Assembly: GCA_020634155.1 (NCBI GenBank)
Contig: JACKCI010000002.1
Span: 1-64,000 of the forward strand
Direction: 5' to 3'
Length of the DNA stretch: 64,000 nucleotides
From: Anaerolineales bacterium
GTDB taxonomy: Bacteria; Chloroflexota; Anaerolineae; Aggregatilineales; J027
Shown: piece by piece, positions 43,759 to 52,490 of the stretch
How the letters are laid out: the number at the start of each line of letters is the position of its first letter
Numbering within the stretch: the stretch's first letter is position 1
Notes under the pieces: model-generated
Told to the model about the DNA's origin: nothing
What the model saw: the letters and a program-made list of their open reading frames with translations, nothing else
Databases searched by the model: none
Program-made: the position numbers and the translations under genes

Positions 43759-44907
43759 TTACTCCGCCATTTGCCAATCGCGGATGATGGCTGCAATAAA
43801 GGCCGCCCGACGGGGGATGCTGCGAATCAAGACATGCTCATGGGCGGCGTGCATACCAGCCCCCTCTGGCCCCATGCCATCAAGGGTAGGGATGCCCAAT
43901 GCACCCGTGAAGTTGCCATCGGACCCACCGCCTGAGAACGACTCACTAAAAGGCAGGCCAAGACTCTCGGCAATGGCCTTGGCTTGCTTAACGGTTGCCA
44001 ACATGATGTCGTTGCGTTCCAAGGGTGGGCGGTCAATCCAGCCCTTGACCACCACCTTCGCACCCGGCACCACCGCTTCAAGGTCGTTGATTTGTTGGTG
44101 GATGCGCTCGGCCTCGGTGGCCCGTGTAAAGCGCACATCGGCATAGAGTTCGCAAAAGGCGGGGATAACATTCATGGCGGTGCCGCCCTTAATCTGGGTA
44201 ATGGATACCGAGGTGCCATTGGGTAGGTCGTTCATGTCATGCAGGATAAGCGCTTGTTGGGCGTTATCAATAATGGCGTTGATACCTGCTTCGGGGGCGT
44301 TGCCAGAGTGCGAGGCCAAACCTTCGGAGCGAATCCAGTAGCGTCCGATGCCCTTGCGTGATGACTTGATGGCCTCACCTTCGCCTGCGGGTTCAGGGAC
44401 AATCACCAAGCCCGCTTGGGTAGCAATCTCTTGGATGAGTTCGCGGCTGTGGGTGCTGGCGACCTCCTCATCACTGGTGAGCAGCATCCAAATGGGACGG
44501 TTGGGGAACTCATTACACGCCCGCAAGCCCCGAATGGCCTCCAAAATCACGAGAATGCCGCCCTTCATATCGAGCGCTCCGGGGCCGTGAATGCTGGTAT
44601 CCGTCAGGCGTAGGGGTACCTCGTTGGCAAGGGTGCCTTCCGGCCATACAGTGTCGATGTGCATCAGCAATAAAAGGGGCTTGCCGGGGGCATCGGCGTT
44701 CCACTTGGCAAGCCGAATATCCCCGACTGTCTCACGCGGCAATACCTCAATATCCGCCCCAAGCTCAGAAACAACTTCATGCAAAAAACGACCGAATTGG
44801 TCAACCAATAGTTTATTGCTGGTGGGCGATTCATGACGCACCATTTGCTCCAAGAGCGCCAGCATTTGCGGGGTGCGGTCCTCAAAATAGGAAACTAAAT
44901 CTGACAT
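43759..44907 (-). CDS. M20-family metallopeptidase (CPG2-like carboxypeptidase)
   Basis: The di-zinc site is clear: HIDTVWP (first His and Asp), GALDMKGG (bridging Asp), SDEEVAS (catalytic and ligand Glu), and a C-terminal His in MHAAHEHV. The lid/dimerisation domain lies between about 180 and 290 (GLASHSGNAPEAGINAI). It matches the glutamate carboxypeptidase/CPG2 group, which removes C-terminal Glu or related residues from peptides or folates. There is no signal peptide, so it should be cytoplasmic. Its ATG overlaps the stop of the upstream membrane gene by one base. Confidence 0.9.
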   Translation of the reverse strand: MSDLVSYFEDRTPQMLALLEQMVRHESPTSNKLLVDQFGRFLHEVVSELGADIEVLPRETVGDIRLAKWNADAPGKPLLLLMHIDTVWPEGTLANEVPLRLTDTSIHGPGALDMKGGILVILEAIRGLRACNEFPNRPIWMLLTSDEEVASTHSRELIQEIATQAGLVIVPEPAGEGEAIKSSRKGIGRYWIRSEGLASHSGNAPEAGINAIIDNAQQALILHDMNDLPNGTSVSITQIKGGTAMNVIPAFCELYADVRFTRATEAERIHQQINDLEAVVPGAKVVVKGWIDRPPLERNDIMLATVKQAKAIAESLGLPFSESFSGGGSDGNFTGALGIPTLDGMGPEGAGMHAAHEHVLIRSIPRRAAFIAAIIRDWQMAE

Positions 44908-45704
44908 TATTCGGTAACTCCAACAACGCTAGGTGATACTTGTTCGATTTCAGCAATACAATTGAACATCATCAAGAAAGGTCTATTGTCATCAAGGGTA
45001 AAAGTGGCTTGATAATCAGCCGTCTCTGCCTCGGTAGACCACTGCCCTGTTACAAGGAACTGATTGTTGTCCTGTTCGGTGATTGCTTGGGGTTCAATAA
45101 TAGCCCCTTTGGGCAAAGCTGCCATAAAATCTTGGGTGAATTGTTCAGCTTGACTAGCGGGGCAAACCAAATCGGTATCCAGCGCGGTTTGGAGGTCACG
45201 TTTCTGGGCCTGTTCAATCCAGTACAAGATAGGTTGGGTGGGGCTGATTTCGATTTGCTCAATACAGCCAAACACCACCAGAAAGGCATCATCAGTGCTG
45301 ATGGTATAGATGGCTTCATAGTCGAAGGTATGGCCCCGAAAGCGCAAATGTCCCTCGGCCCGTACCCGATTGCCACTGAGTTCAAAGGTTTTATCGGTGA
45401 ATAAGGTCACATCGTCACGGTAGAGTTGGATAAAGCGGCGGGTAAAGACTTCAGCTTGGGTGTTGGGGCAAACCAGTTCAATCTCAAGGGCGCTTTCAAG
45501 GGCGTCTTCACCTTGGCGGGCGAATTGTGTCCAGAAGTAGACTGGCGCGGCGCGACGCTCTTGGTACAAGAACACACTGGAAACTAAACAAACCCCAACC
45601 AAAACCACGCCCACCACAATCAGAGTGGTACGGAGGGTCTTGTAGTTTTTAGGCGTGGGGGATGGCAGCAAACTCGATTGGGTTGGGTTTGGGTGTTGAC
45701 CCAT
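44907..45704 (-). CDS. Single-pass membrane protein with two copies of a Cys-pair domain
   Basis: After a basic cytoplasmic tail and a membrane helix (about 25-47) come two related units of about 95 residues. Each starts LVCPxxQAExFT and ends with a hydrophobic strand plus Cys (VVFGCIEQI, MMFNCIAEI). The paired Cys likely form a disulfide in each unit. The next gene upstream encodes a protein with a single such unit, so the family has spread by duplication. I do not recognise it. No Shine-Dalgarno is visible. Confidence 0.7.
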   Translation of the reverse strand: MGQHPNPTQSSLLPSPTPKNYKTLRTTLIVVGVVLVGVCLVSSVFLYQERRAAPVYFWTQFARQGEDALESALEIELVCPNTQAEVFTRRFIQLYRDDVTLFTDKTFELSGNRVRAEGHLRFRGHTFDYEAIYTISTDDAFLVVFGCIEQIEISPTQPILYWIEQAQKRDLQTALDTDLVCPASQAEQFTQDFMAALPKGAIIEPQAITEQDNNQFLVTGQWSTEAETADYQATFTLDDNRPFLMMFNCIAEIEQVSPSVVGVTE

Positions 45705-45713
45705 AGGGCTTGG

Positions 45714-46151
45714 TTAGCCCCCAAAAAAACGTTGCGGCAATGGGTCGGGTTTGAGTTGCTCAATGTGCTGAACACAGCGCATTAAGCCTAAGAAGCCAAT
45801 TTCATCATCCCCCAGCGTGAAAACAGCTTCATAACTCGATTTTCTCCGACTATCACTGCGTTGCAGATTGCCAAAGACATGTACAGTATCGGCCTCTTGC
45901 TCAACCGAGGTGATGCTGAGGCTGACATCTTCACCATAGCGGGCTTGGAAGGCACGCGTGAGGTACTGTGCTTGTGAGCCATCACAAGTGACCGCTTCCC
46001 CGTCTTGAATCCACGCATAGGCGCTCAAAGCAGACCGATAGCGATTCACCGCGAATAATATGCAAGCAAGCAAGAACAGAATCACGACAAGGAGGGTGCC
46101 AAACACCCATAGACGTATATTGGTTTTAGAGGTGGAAGCAGATGTTGACAT
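45714..46151 (-). CDS. Single-pass membrane protein with one Cys-pair domain
   Basis: A membrane helix (about 14-37) is followed by one copy of the domain found twice in the neighbouring protein: VTCDGSQAQYLTRAFQ at the start and LGLMRCVQHIEQL at the end. Nine bases separate it from that neighbour. ATG 46151 is chosen over the upstream TTG; neither has a strong binding site. Probably co-transcribed with 46171 and 44907. Function unknown. Confidence 0.68.
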   Translation of the reverse strand: MSTSASTSKTNIRLWVFGTLLVVILFLLACILFAVNRYRSALSAYAWIQDGEAVTCDGSQAQYLTRAFQARYGEDVSLSITSVEQEADTVHVFGNLQRSDSRRKSSYEAVFTLGDDEIGFLGLMRCVQHIEQLKPDPLPQRFFGG

Positions 46152-46170
46152 AGACAATTCTTAAATAAAC

Positions 46171-47619
46171 TTAGAATGGGCAAAGATCACTAAGAGTATA
46201 ACTTGGATTGGCGTAACCGTAACTATTGAGTAGTGAAATTGTTTCAGGGCGTCCTGCACCTACCCCCAATGCTGCTTGGCAAGCGCTATTGGTGCTGGTT
46301 GTGGCACGGTAATTGTCCATAAAGGCTTGGGCCATGGCTGCATAAGCCGCGCCAGATGTGCCTTCGGGATATTCCGCTAAGAGCGAACTCAAAATCGTCT
46401 CAGCCCGACCATCTCGCAGGCGGGCGTAGGTTATCACCATGCGATAGGAGGCAAAGGCCCGCAACAAGCTCGGCTCCCCCGGAATCGTCCAAGCCAGCAA
46501 CTCGGCCTCATCACGCACACGCCGATAGCCCGCCAAAGCGGTTGACCAATCTTGGCGGCGGAAGGCATCATCAGCATCATGCAGAACGTGAACCCGATAG
46601 CGGGCGTCGTCTTGGATGCGCTGGGCCAATACGTAGTTTTTGCCCGTCCAATCCCAAATATCCACCACAGAGCGGCGTGGGCCAGAGGCGACATCACTAG
46701 GTGGGTTGCTGGAAGCGGTCAATTCTAAGATACCATCGCTATCAATATCCAAGACACCCAAGCGCCCATTAACAGCGATAATCGGCTCGTTGTTGAGGGG
46801 GTCGAAGGTACCCGTAATGGGATTCCATGTCAGGATATAGCCCTCGCGGGTACAGGCTGATTGGGAGCAAGATTGAATATCATAGACCAACTCGGCTTTA
46901 ACATCCCCGTTCATATCACCGACGCGGTGCAGCACTGGTAGAGCCAAGCCGGGGCTGCTAGGGCTTTGAAACAAAACGCGGTACTTACCGCTGTCGCAAC
47001 CATAAACAATGACTTGCCCTGCATTTAAGACGGCTTCATCGTTATAGAGCAAGGGGTTGAATAGATTGACGATAATTTCAGGGACATCATCACCCGTCAG
47101 GTCGGTATCGGCTTGCACCACACCCCCCTTGTTGGTTATAGCCCCCCATTGCCGCAATTCACTCTCCAACACAGAAGTTGGGCCACCATCACTGAGATAG
47201 GTACCAATCGCGGCGGCATATTCGGCAAAGCTATCGGGTGGGGGTTCAGGGACACGTCCGCTGGGTGCGGGGCAGTCAGTGGTGCGGAAGTTGGGCAGGT
47301 CGGGTGGCTCGGCAGCGATTTGTGTGGCGGCATACAAAGTCGCAGATAAGGCGGTTGCCGTACCGACGGGGCCGATGACCTCCCCTTGACCACCAGCCAC
47401 ATTGGTTGAGCCAGCCATGATGGGAAAACCTGTAGGCGAAACCAGCCAAACCGAAATCCGTCCACCGAGGGTGGCGGTACGGGCTGCTTGTAGGGTGTCG
47501 GTGGGATTAGGCCGCTTGCCGATTTCATCAAGGGTGCTACACGCTGCCATCCAGAGGATAAGAACCGCACAACCAGCCGCAAGTGATAACCATTGAGTGA
47601 AGCGGTTTTGTGGCAACAT
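46171..47619 (-). CDS. Lipoprotein with FG-GAP/VCBS-like repeats
   Basis: The signal peptide ends in the lipobox WMAACS (Cys27). The middle contains calcium-loop-like motifs of VCBS/FG-GAP repeats: DTDLTGDDVPEIIV, VGDMNGDVKAELVYDI and LDIDSDGILELTA. The last third is helical and TPR-like (DDAFRRQDWSTALAGYRRV). Such proteins lie outside the membrane and bind other surface molecules; a precise role cannot be given. It heads the three- or four-gene minus-strand unit ending with the M20 peptidase and lies 31 bases after tRNA-Pro. Confidence 0.75.
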   Translation of the reverse strand: MLPQNRFTQWLSLAAGCAVLILWMAACSTLDEIGKRPNPTDTLQAARTATLGGRISVWLVSPTGFPIMAGSTNVAGGQGEVIGPVGTATALSATLYAATQIAAEPPDLPNFRTTDCPAPSGRVPEPPPDSFAEYAAAIGTYLSDGGPTSVLESELRQWGAITNKGGVVQADTDLTGDDVPEIIVNLFNPLLYNDEAVLNAGQVIVYGCDSGKYRVLFQSPSSPGLALPVLHRVGDMNGDVKAELVYDIQSCSQSACTREGYILTWNPITGTFDPLNNEPIIAVNGRLGVLDIDSDGILELTASSNPPSDVASGPRRSVVDIWDWTGKNYVLAQRIQDDARYRVHVLHDADDAFRRQDWSTALAGYRRVRDEAELLAWTIPGEPSLLRAFASYRMVITYARLRDGRAETILSSLLAEYPEGTSGAAYAAMAQAFMDNYRATTSTNSACQAALGVGAGRPETISLLNSYGYANPSYTLSDLCPF

Positions 47620-47650
47620 TGGCTACCTGAATAGGGGTCAAAAAACAAAG

Positions 47651-47723
47651 TCGGGGTGCCGGGACTCGAACCCGGGACCTCTGCGTCCCAAACACAGCGC
47701 GCTACCAACTGCGCCACACCCCG
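47651..47723 (-). tRNA. tRNA-Pro(UGG)
   Basis: Acceptor CGGGGTG pairs with CACCCCG, the anticodon loop TTTGGGA gives TGG, and the T-loop GGTTCGAGTCC is normal. CCA is not encoded. It lies directly behind the structured RNA at 47727-47898 and probably shares its promoter. Confidence 0.95.
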
Positions 47724-47726
47724 TGA

Positions 47727-47898
47727 AGGCCCGCTATGCCGTGTGACTGCCCGGTTTTGGAACCTGCGGCTCGCAGGGGGGGCATCTACTGCCGATTACC
47801 GTGGTAGCTAATGCCGCACGTCCTCGATCAAACGCGATGCCCTTTCTTGTAGAGTGTTGGCCCACAACATAAAGCAGCATCACGCACACAGCAGGTCT
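47727..47898 (-). ncRNA. Candidate structured small RNA (6S-like layout)
   Basis: No ORF explains this stretch, but it has a good promoter 7 bases upstream and ends next to tRNA-Pro. The ends of the transcript can pair over about 15 bases with several G-U pairs (CCTGCTGTG near 47892 against CACGGCATAGCGGG near 47735), closing a rod. Inside are hairpins such as CCTGCG-AGC-CGCAGG and GTTG...CAAC. The length (about 170), closed ends and tRNA neighbour resemble 6S RNA, but I could not match conserved 6S sequence. It could instead be an uncharacterised RNA. Confidence 0.45.
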
Positions 47899-47904
47899 GT
47901 AAGG

Positions 47905-47933
47905 TTTATAGCATGGGGCCTATACTTTGTAAA
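47905..47933 (-). promoter_or_regulatory. Promoter of the small RNA and tRNA-Pro
   Basis: On the minus strand TTTACA (47933-47928) and TATAAA (47910-47905) are separated by exactly 17 bases. The transcript should start near 47898. Confidence 0.65.
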
Positions 47934-47959
47934 GGGTATCTTCGCTGGTTAAAAGACGT

Positions 47960-47965
47960 TATAAT
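47960..47965 (+). promoter_or_regulatory. Candidate -10 element of the aldehyde dehydrogenase gene
   Basis: A perfect TATAAT lies 36 bases before the ATG at 48001; the -35 is weak (TATCTT at 47937-47942, 17-base spacing). Confidence 0.4.
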
Positions 47966-48000
47966 TGCAATAGGAAGCCTATTTCTGAGAGACTGATAAT

Positions 48001-49521
48001 ATGGATGTTGTGCGTGTTCCGAACCCAATAATTATTTCAACCAACCCCGCAACCCAGACCCCCATCGCTGAAGTTCCATGTGCTACTCCCGACCAAATTG
48101 AAGCTGCAATGCAAAAGGCACGGACTGCTCAACCCGCATGGGCTGCCCGCCCCATTGAAGAGCGTGCCAACCTCTTGCGTGACATTCAACACCAACTTTA
48201 TCATCACCGCCAAGAGGTGGTCGATATGGTAGTAAAGGAACAGGGTAAATCCGCTCATGAAGCGCTCTTAGTAGAGGTGTTGACCAGCCTTGAAATTTTA
48301 GGGTATTTTCGTAAAACAGCCCCCAAAGTGCTGAAGCCCCGCCGTGTCTTTGCTCATGTGTTGCTGCACCGACGACATGTGATTCAACATGAGCCGCACG
48401 GGGTGGTGTTGGTGATTTCGCCTTGGAATTTTCCGGTCTATCTATCGATACCCCCGATTGCGGCGGCCTTGGTCGCGGGCAATACCGTCATCTTCAAGCC
48501 CTCCGAGTATGCGACCCAAACCAGCGCCCTCGTTAGCAAGCTCATTCATGATGCTGGTATACCCGCTGATGTCTTTCAGACCATCAACGGCTATGGGGAT
48601 GTGGGAGCAGCCTTGATTGAAGCCCATCCTGATAAGATATGCTTCACGGGGAGCGAGCGCGTAGGCCGCAAGATTGCCACCACTGCGGGCGAAAAGTTGA
48701 TACCTGTTACTCTTGAACTGGGCGGTAAAGATGCGGCCTTGGTTATGGACGACGCCCAAATTGACCGTGCGGCCCGCGACATCTTGTGGGCGGGGACGGT
48801 CTCAGCAGGGCAGGCTTGTGCCTCAATTGAGCGGGTCTATGTTATGCGCTCGGTGGCTGACCAACTCATTGACAAGATGCAGCATTATATGGATGCCTTC
48901 ATTCGGACTGGCCCCGGCACCTTGTCCACCACCACCTATGGAGCCATCACCACCCCCTTCCAGTTCAAAATCATCCAAGACCAACTCGATGAGGCCAAGC
49001 AAAGTGGGGTGCAGGTGTTTGAAGGTAAGCATGTGGCGGAAGGCCAGTTTTGCGCCCCCACGCTCGTCATTGACCCTGCTGATGAGTTAAAGGTCATGCG
49101 CGAGGAGACCTTTGGCCCCGTGATTGCTATTCAGCGGGTGGATAGTGAAGCCGAAGCGATTGCACGGGCTAACAACAACGCCTATGGCTTAACCGCCAGT
49201 ATCTGGACCAGTAACCGTGAGCGTGGGCTGCGGATTGCCAAGCAATTGCATGTCGGCTCGGTCAGCATCAATGACCATATCATGTCATCGCAGACACCAG
49301 AGATGCCTTGGGGTGGGGTCAAAGCCAGTGGTTATGGTCGGACACGTGGGCATGAGGGCTTACTAGAGATGACCGTTACCAAATCAGTGAGTTATGAGCG
49401 TTTCCCCTTGCCCTTTAATCCGCTGTCGTATCCCTACACCAGCTTCAAGCGTGCCTTTTTACGACGCTTTATCAATATCCGATTTGGCCCATCATGGCGC
49501 GATAAAATCAAGGGGCAATAG
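48001..49521 (+). CDS. Aldehyde dehydrogenase family protein
   Basis: NAD(P)-dependent oxidation of an aldehyde to its acid. Key residues are present: ISPWNFPVYL with the oxyanion Asn, FKPSEYATQTS for cofactor binding, LELGGKDAALVM with the general-base Glu, and SAGQACASIERVYV with the catalytic Cys. EETFGPVIAIQ is the second conserved Glu motif. The C-terminal 40 residues are basic and hydrophobic, which suggests membrane association as in fatty-aldehyde dehydrogenases. The substrate is not certain. The gene is single and divergent from the structured RNA. Confidence 0.93.
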   Translation: MDVVRVPNPIIISTNPATQTPIAEVPCATPDQIEAAMQKARTAQPAWAARPIEERANLLRDIQHQLYHHRQEVVDMVVKEQGKSAHEALLVEVLTSLEILGYFRKTAPKVLKPRRVFAHVLLHRRHVIQHEPHGVVLVISPWNFPVYLSIPPIAAALVAGNTVIFKPSEYATQTSALVSKLIHDAGIPADVFQTINGYGDVGAALIEAHPDKICFTGSERVGRKIATTAGEKLIPVTLELGGKDAALVMDDAQIDRAARDILWAGTVSAGQACASIERVYVMRSVADQLIDKMQHYMDAFIRTGPGTLSTTTYGAITTPFQFKIIQDQLDEAKQSGVQVFEGKHVAEGQFCAPTLVIDPADELKVMREETFGPVIAIQRVDSEAEAIARANNNAYGLTASIWTSNRERGLRIAKQLHVGSVSINDHIMSSQTPEMPWGGVKASGYGRTRGHEGLLEMTVTKSVSYERFPLPFNPLSYPYTSFKRAFLRRFINIRFGPSWRDKIKGQ

Positions 49522-49538
49522 GTCTGCCCCTGTTTTAA

Positions 49539-51062
49539 CTATTCGTCATCATCGTCGGTATCGGTAGGGATAAAGGTCATGTCTTCTGGTGAGGCGGGTT
49601 GACTCAACTGCTCCTTGAAGCGATCCGCCGCGCTGGAATGCTGGTCAGGGTTGATATAGCGCACCTCAATTGGCTTTGAATCGCCAGCAGCCCCATCGGT
49701 ATCCCTCTTATCCGATAAATTAATCTTCGGACGGGGTGGTGCGGGCGGCTTATCTTTGATCTTAAGCTTGGGCGGCGTTGAGGGTTGTGAGAGAGGCGGT
49801 ACAGGTGGTGGTGCGGGCCGCTTGACCTTGGGCTGGGGTGGGGGTGTTGTACTGACGACCTGCATTGGTTGAGGTGTAGGCGTTGCCGTAGTCTGAACAT
49901 ATTGACCAGCAGGGAAGCCTGTTGCTCCCGGCATCACATAATAAATCGGTTGTTGAGGTTGGCGCTCACGGATAAGGCCCGCCAGCACCAAGAACACTAA
50001 TCCGACTCCTAAGAGCAGTAAAACTTCCGCCAAAATCGGTTGAGAAAAAGCGCTGAAAGCCCAGCGTTGGGCGCGGAACCCGAGTTGGTACGTTGAGCCA
50101 GAGACTACACCGGGGTCGTTGTTATAGAGCAAGCCATACATCCAAGGAATCAGCGGGAATAGGGTAAATACACCAGAGACCACCAATGGGAGACCCATCC
50201 AAAAAAAGAACTCCCGTGCCGAGCGTACCGCCACCACAACCACCAAAGATAATAACATAATTGGCAGGAAAAGAATCGCTACAAGAGACTGATCCATTAC
50301 AAACATGGCTTCGCGTATTTCAGCTAAGGTATTGTCTATTTCCTCAAGGCTTGTGCCTTCGGCGCGGGCGGCCTCTTGGCGCAAATCCCACTGATAATCA
50401 GGTAATTCGTTCAAATAGGCAAGAATCGCGTTTTGTCCTTCTTGGAGACGGGTACGCATGGTTGCAAGGATATTCTCACCGGGGTTGCAGTTGGGAAAGG
50501 TCGAGGTGGTAGGGGCTGTTAAGGTGCTTTGCTGGTCAATGAATTCGTTGTATAAGTCGCGTTGTTCGGCGTTACAATTGCTGCGACTTTCGAGGGCGGC
50601 AATAATGTCATCAATTAAAACATCCCCGTGCTGGTCAAAAGCGGCGGCAACGGGCGAAAAATCAACACTAACGTCAAGGGTGTCCACTTCATAATCAGCA
50701 AAAGCGAATAGATTGATCAGATTGGTGTTGAGGTTGTCCTGCAACCACACGGGGTCGATAAGGCCATCCGCAGCACCTTCCCATTCTTCGGGGGTCAGGT
50801 TCAGAATCACCCGCGCAAAAAAGGAGGCTTGGCGTGCTTCGATGGTGCGTTGCTCACTGGTACGGCCATCGCTGACAGCTTGAGCAACCCCCGGTAGCAC
50901 CAAAAGCGACATCTCCTCGTAGGCTTTCTCATCCAAGGTACTGGTATATTCATCAGCATTGGAGACAATATTCCACATGGTGAATACCCACAAGACCGCT
51001 GGAATAACGGCAATCACCATAACCAACAAGACACACCCGAATAAACGCCCTAAACAGCGCAT
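49539..51062 (-). CDS. Multi-pass membrane protein with Pro-rich cytoplasmic tail, unknown
   Basis: One N-terminal helix, an outside domain of about 225 residues with two Cys (RSNCNAEQ, FPNCNPGE), three central helices (about 255-365), and a cytoplasmic tail of 130 residues. The tail holds three poly-Pro clusters with Lys/Arg (PKVKRPAPPPVPPL, KIKDKPPAPPRPKI) and ends in acidic residues (DTDDDDE). Such tails often bind SH3-like or polymer partners. I do not recognise the family. It follows ygfZ by nine bases and may be co-transcribed with it. Confidence 0.72.
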   Translation of the reverse strand: MRCLGRLFGCVLLVMVIAVIPAVLWVFTMWNIVSNADEYTSTLDEKAYEEMSLLVLPGVAQAVSDGRTSEQRTIEARQASFFARVILNLTPEEWEGAADGLIDPVWLQDNLNTNLINLFAFADYEVDTLDVSVDFSPVAAAFDQHGDVLIDDIIAALESRSNCNAEQRDLYNEFIDQQSTLTAPTTSTFPNCNPGENILATMRTRLQEGQNAILAYLNELPDYQWDLRQEAARAEGTSLEEIDNTLAEIREAMFVMDQSLVAILFLPIMLLSLVVVVAVRSAREFFFWMGLPLVVSGVFTLFPLIPWMYGLLYNNDPGVVSGSTYQLGFRAQRWAFSAFSQPILAEVLLLLGVGLVFLVLAGLIRERQPQQPIYYVMPGATGFPAGQYVQTTATPTPQPMQVVSTTPPPQPKVKRPAPPPVPPLSQPSTPPKLKIKDKPPAPPRPKINLSDKRDTDGAAGDSKPIEVRYINPDQHSSAADRFKEQLSQPASPEDMTFIPTDTDDDDE

Positions 51063-51071
51063 ACACTCCCC

Positions 51072-51962
51072 CTATTGATACTGCCCCGCAAGTCCCACAA
51101 TCTGGACAGGGGCGGCTTGGTCAGTCAAGAGGGGTTGTCCGCTTTCGGCAATGGCGGCCTTCACCACTGCCAACCCGATGATTTGGCCGTCGGGTTGGGT
51201 GGCAACACTGGTCAGGGTGCCAGCAGTCTTGCCCTCTGTTGTGCTTAATGTTGTCCCCGCTGGAGTGGTGTTTTCTAGGCTAACTTTTACCATCATCTTG
51301 GCAAGTTGCCCTCGGCTCTCCATGCGGGCGATAATTTCTTGTCCGGTATAACAGCCCTTGGAAAAACTCACGGCATCCCAAAGACCCAATTCAAGCGGAA
51401 TGTAATCTTCGGTGAGTTCGTGTCCAGCAGCAGGCAATCCCGCCTCAATCCGCAAGCGCTCGACATCATCGAGAGTGCCTGCTTGTGCACCTTGGCTCTC
51501 TAGGCGGTCAATCCACCTAGCAATCACGGATGGCTCACCGATGAGCCAATAGCCATCAGCAGGCACCCGCACCATCAAGGCCCCATCGTCGCTGGTGAAG
51601 GTATGGTAGAGGGGTAAATCGGCTGGTATGCCCAAGTCATCCCCCACCCCCCAGACCCCAATATGCTGGAGTTGGTCGCTTTGGTTTTCGACCTTGAGGC
51701 GGTCATTCCAAAAAATATTGCGACGGAGCCAGTTCTCCACAACGGGGGTGCGGTTGGCGATGACCCACACGCTATCCCCCTGATTGAGTACCACAAGCAA
51801 ATCAATGATACGGGCGATTGGCGTGGTGAGTACCGTCGAGCATCCTTGTCCAACCTGCAAGCGGGATAAGTCGTTGGTAGAAAGACGATGCAGCAGGTCA
51901 AGGCGGTCACGGTCGGTTAACCGCAGCCGTCCCAATATCCCACTCAAATCAACCCAAATCAT
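51072..51962 (-). CDS. ygfZ: Folate-binding protein YgfZ
   Basis: YgfZ/IBA57 proteins use folate to help repair or assemble some Fe-S enzymes. The family signature KGCYTGQEIIARMESRG (consensus KGCYxGQE) with its conserved Cys is present near residue 205. The N-terminal GcvT-like fold and the C-terminal VVKAAIA barrel part fit. The length of 296 residues is normal. Its ATG directly follows the stop of the DinB-like gene, so the two are coupled. Confidence 0.92.
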   Translation of the reverse strand: MIWVDLSGILGRLRLTDRDRLDLLHRLSTNDLSRLQVGQGCSTVLTTPIARIIDLLVVLNQGDSVWVIANRTPVVENWLRRNIFWNDRLKVENQSDQLQHIGVWGVGDDLGIPADLPLYHTFTSDDGALMVRVPADGYWLIGEPSVIARWIDRLESQGAQAGTLDDVERLRIEAGLPAAGHELTEDYIPLELGLWDAVSFSKGCYTGQEIIARMESRGQLAKMMVKVSLENTTPAGTTLSTTEGKTAGTLTSVATQPDGQIIGLAVVKAAIAESGQPLLTDQAAPVQIVGLAGQYQ

Positions 51963-52448
51963 TTACTCTAGCCCTTCCTCACGCCATGCGCGAATATCCT
52001 CAGCGTGTTCTTCTTCATGCCAGATGGCGTTCTCATAAACCAGATAGGAAAGCGGCTCCCCTTCCATCCATGAGAAACGGCGGTTGTTGTCAAGGGCGTC
52101 ATCATCAAGGGCCTCAATCGCGGCAATCAAGTGTTTGGCAACCCCCTCAAAATCTTCGCGGATAATCTGAAGGGGACGCGCCACGCTGATATGGTATTGC
52201 TCGTCGTTCCATTCATCAATCTCGTCAATCTTGACAATAGCGGGTGCGCCGCGTTTCTTTTGCTCAACCCAAACCAAGGCCGTGATGAGCTCGGACTCCC
52301 ACGCCGTCAGATGGGCCATAATATCCTTAACCGACCAATAGCCTGCTGCACCGGGGCGCAACATTTCATCATCGGTTAAACCCTCCATCGCTGCCAGTAA
52401 GGTGCGACGGGCTTGTATGTATTCGTTGATAAGCGCTTGTTTTGCCAA
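51963..52448 (-). CDS. ClbS/DfsB-type DinB-like protein
   Basis: The 161-residue sequence has the DinB-like layout GYWSVKDIMAHLTAWESELI with a conserved His, the long helix REDFEGVAKHLIAAIEAL, and the C-terminal YENAIWHEEEHAEDIRAW with its histidines. It is nearest to ClbS/DfsB-type proteins; some of these hydrolyse or bind toxic electrophiles, but the general role is not known. It is followed without gap by ygfZ. A second, more distant DinB-like gene lies at 6213. Confidence 0.82.
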   Translation of the reverse strand: MAKQALINEYIQARRTLLAAMEGLTDDEMLRPGAAGYWSVKDIMAHLTAWESELITALVWVEQKKRGAPAIVKIDEIDEWNDEQYHISVARPLQIIREDFEGVAKHLIAAIEALDDDALDNNRRFSWMEGEPLSYLVYENAIWHEEEHAEDIRAWREEGLE

Positions 52449-52490
52449 ATGCCATTCCTCCGCCTATGATTATAACGCAGGAGGGCTGCC

